DNA of 32,508 bases. Source: a bacterium. Lineage in GTDB: Bacteria; Cyanobacteriota; Vampirovibrionia; Obscuribacterales; JAKAZS01. Location of the stretch: assembly GCA_021815785.1 (NCBI GenBank), contig JAKAZS010000033.1:1-32508 (forward strand). The letters are read 5' to 3'. Position numbers and translations under genes: made by a program. Below, piece by piece: positions 31,539-32,508 of the stretch (the first letter of the stretch is position 1; every line of letters begins with the position of its first letter). The notes under the pieces were generated by a model that saw only the letters and a program-made list of their open reading frames with translations, was not told the DNA's origin and ran no database searches.

Positions 31539-31580
31539 ATAAAAAAAAACAGGGTAACAGATATTTTTGTACCCTGTTTT
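31538..31580 (-). terminator. Intrinsic terminator of the isochorismatase-like gene
   Basis: AAAACAGGGTA (31546-31556) and TACCCTGTTTT (31570-31580) form an 11-bp stem. On the minus strand the stem is followed by a long T-run (plus-strand A-run 31541-31549). It lies 28 bp after the stop of the minus-strand gene. Confidence 0.85.
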
Positions 31581-31607
31581 AAGTAATACATTCGCCAATA
31601 CTTGCAC

Positions 31608-32078
31608 TTAGGCAAAGAATATGTTGGTCTTGTTTTTAAAATCGTTAAAATCATACATTGGAGTTGTTGTGTTACATGCGTTTTTAATTACTTCAACCAC
31701 ACCATTTTGACTAAGGCCAACAGCTGTTTCGTAAACGCAAATATTGGTATTTACCCCACAAATGCGAAAATGTGAATTAGTATAATGGTTTTGCTCACAA
31801 GCCCAAAGAACCTGATATGAACCATCTGAGCGCAGTTTTTCAATTGGATAGCGTGTGGTGTTTGGGTAAAACTTCACCAATTGGGTTAGTTCTTGGTGGG
31901 TATGGCGTAAGCCTCTTTCGTCCAAGGGGCTAAAATACGGAACTTCCAAAAATAGAATGGGCATTTGTTTTGCTTTTGCTTCAATAATTTCTCGTTTTAC
32001 ATTAGCAATTGTGGCCGGATTGTTAGAGGCTTCAAAATCAGGTTGCATGTCGACTACAACTAAAGTATAAGGTTCCAT
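31608..32078 (-). CDS. Isochorismatase-family cysteine hydrolase
   Basis: Family members (nicotinamidases, N-carbamoylsarcosine amidases, isochorismatases) use an Asp-Lys-Cys triad. Here Asp10 lies in LVVVDMQPDF, Lys81 in YPIEKLRSDGS, and Cys114 in ICGVNTNICVYETAVGL, all at the expected spacing. Length 156 is short for the family (about 180-210), and the C-terminal part is reduced. The zinc-site pattern of nicotinamidases (D-x-H-xx... H) is not clear, so nicotinamidase is not claimed despite nadE in the window. AAAGGAG lies 6 nt before the ATG. G+C about 45%. It is transcribed from the minus strand, 169 bp downstream of the partial gene at the right edge, and has its own terminator. Confidence 0.8.
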   Translation of the reverse strand: MEPYTLVVVDMQPDFEASNNPATIANVKREIIEAKAKQMPILFLEVPYFSPLDERGLRHTHQELTQLVKFYPNTTRYPIEKLRSDGSYQVLWACEQNHYTNSHFRICGVNTNICVYETAVGLSQNGVVEVIKNACNTTTPMYDFNDFKNKTNIFFA

Positions 32079-32247
32079 TTTCTTCTCCTTTAGATATTGA
32101 AGTGGTTATTTTTATTTTTATAATTCACAGCGCAATACCTGCAATGGCGCAAACTGGAGGTATGTTTGTTGTATGTAATTTAGACCAATGAAGAAAACAG
32201 ACCCTAGGTCTTTTACTTGATGGTTATATGTGTTGATGGATTTATCG

Positions 32248-32508
32248 CTAATGTTTAGGCGATTGACATATATGCAAATTCAAGCAGTCAATTTGGATAA
32301 TCGTTTTATCAACCAAGGCAAGTCCGATTTTAGCAGATTTATGAGCCAGGGTAACGTTGCGGAAGCGAACAGCTCGCTTAGCAGTTTCAATGGCAATCCA
32401 GGCTTGGCTAAGTTGAGTTTGAAATTGGGCTAATTCTGTAGGGGTTAATTGCTGCGTTGTTGATAATTTGTAGAGTTGATCACGAGCATTGTTCAGGGTG
32501 ATTTCGCA
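32248..32508 (-). CDS. Unidentified helical protein, C-terminal fragment
   Basis: A minus-strand frame open from the right edge ends with TAG at 32250-32248, giving 86 residues; the start lies outside the window. The composition is coding-like: LNNARDQLYKLSTTQQLTPT, then ELAQFQTQLSQAWIAIETAK, a basic stretch RAVRFRNVTLAHK, and a hydrophobic helix IGLALVDKTIIQI, with a Cys-containing end (DCLNLHICQ). Long amphipathic helices are likely. G+C is about 50%, as in the other accessory genes here. No family recognised. The plus-strand frame at 32230-32433 is a shadow of it. Confidence 0.65.
   Translation of the reverse strand, partial: CEITLNNARDQLYKLSTTQQLTPTELAQFQTQLSQAWIAIETAKRAVRFRNVTLAHKSAKIGLALVDKTIIQIDCLNLHICQSPKH

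Larger units (their letters stand above)
31075..31607. other. Gene-free 533-bp interval with three large hairpins
   Basis: No coding frame with a ribosome site is seen. The interval holds inverted repeats at 31179-31229, 31501-31538 and 31546-31580, listed separately; the rest is AT-rich and featureless. Confidence 0.5.

Noticed and set aside
31608..32078. Isochorismatase-like protein as a nicotinamidase working with nadE
   Set aside because: The genes are 5 kb apart and on different transcripts, and the nicotinamidase metal-site motif is not evident.
32230..32433. 67-residue plus-strand frame
   Set aside because: Antisense to the better-supported minus-strand frame open to the right edge.
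1..32508. tRNA, rRNA, insertion sequence or phage genes
   Set aside because: No T-arm-like motif with a cloverleaf, no rRNA-like block, and no transposase, integrase or phage structural gene was recognised by eye.

Overview
The window looks like bacterial chromosome from an AT-rich, Gram-negative-type organism. By eye the backbone is about 30-35% G+C, uses TTG and GTG starts freely, and has Shine-Dalgarno sites before some genes but not others. Many products carry export signals, tetratricopeptide (TPR) proteins are prominent, and the ribosome hibernation factor is the long form. This gene mix would fit a poorly cultured lineage such as the non-photosynthetic relatives of cyanobacteria (Vampirovibrionia/Melainabacteria). 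That placement is a guess: no rRNA or tRNA gene is visible to settle it. Several genes stand out as clearly richer in G+C (about 45-53% in sampled lines): the S53 protease, the cation-efflux-like protein, the HAD hydrolase, the octapeptide-repeat protein, the isochorismatase-like protein and the partial gene at the right edge.

Layout. 1-4130, all minus strand: a partial S53 (sedolisin) protease precursor, a thioredoxin-fold protein without its CXXC, a MocR-type regulator that appears to lack the PLP lysine, and a secreted TrbI/VirB10-like protein. 4131-4976: gene-poor, with one 32-residue membrane peptide and a strong hairpin. 4977-8994: an opine-dehydrogenase-like protein diverges from a ketol-acid reductoisomerase (KARI) homologue; a short, apparently frameshifted membrane-protein gene follows on the minus strand, then a DUF6941-like gene and panC. 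9133-12223: an exported SRPBCC protein, a CDF-like transporter, a protein with four near-identical 24-residue repeats, and a HAD phosphatase. 12857-15520: a rhomboid-TPR fusion and a TPR-aspartic-protease protein in one operon. 15534-23317, minus strand: hpf, then a probable operon of a 1123-residue TPR protein, a GT87-like glycosyltransferase, tgt and an Ntn-type amide hydrolase. 23523-30135: a secreted TIM-barrel protein, nadE (glutamine-dependent NAD synthase), a small membrane protein, a FadB/FadJ-like beta-oxidation protein and thpR. 30709-32508: a small octapeptide-repeat beta-solenoid-like protein, an isochorismatase-family hydrolase and the C-terminal part of an unidentified helical protein.

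Functional links. panC and nadE are coenzyme biosynthesis genes. The KARI homologue near panC has lost a catalytic lysine and one metal-binding glutamate, and the divergent opine-dehydrogenase-like protein has lost its nucleotide-binding glycines. This pair is the best candidate in the window for an undescribed pathway step, possibly connected with ketopantoate. Rhomboid-TPR and TPR-aspartic protease form a second candidate module. The intergenic regions are rich in long, nearly perfect inverted repeats; some are convincing terminators, others sit in 5' leaders or next to promoters and may be operators.
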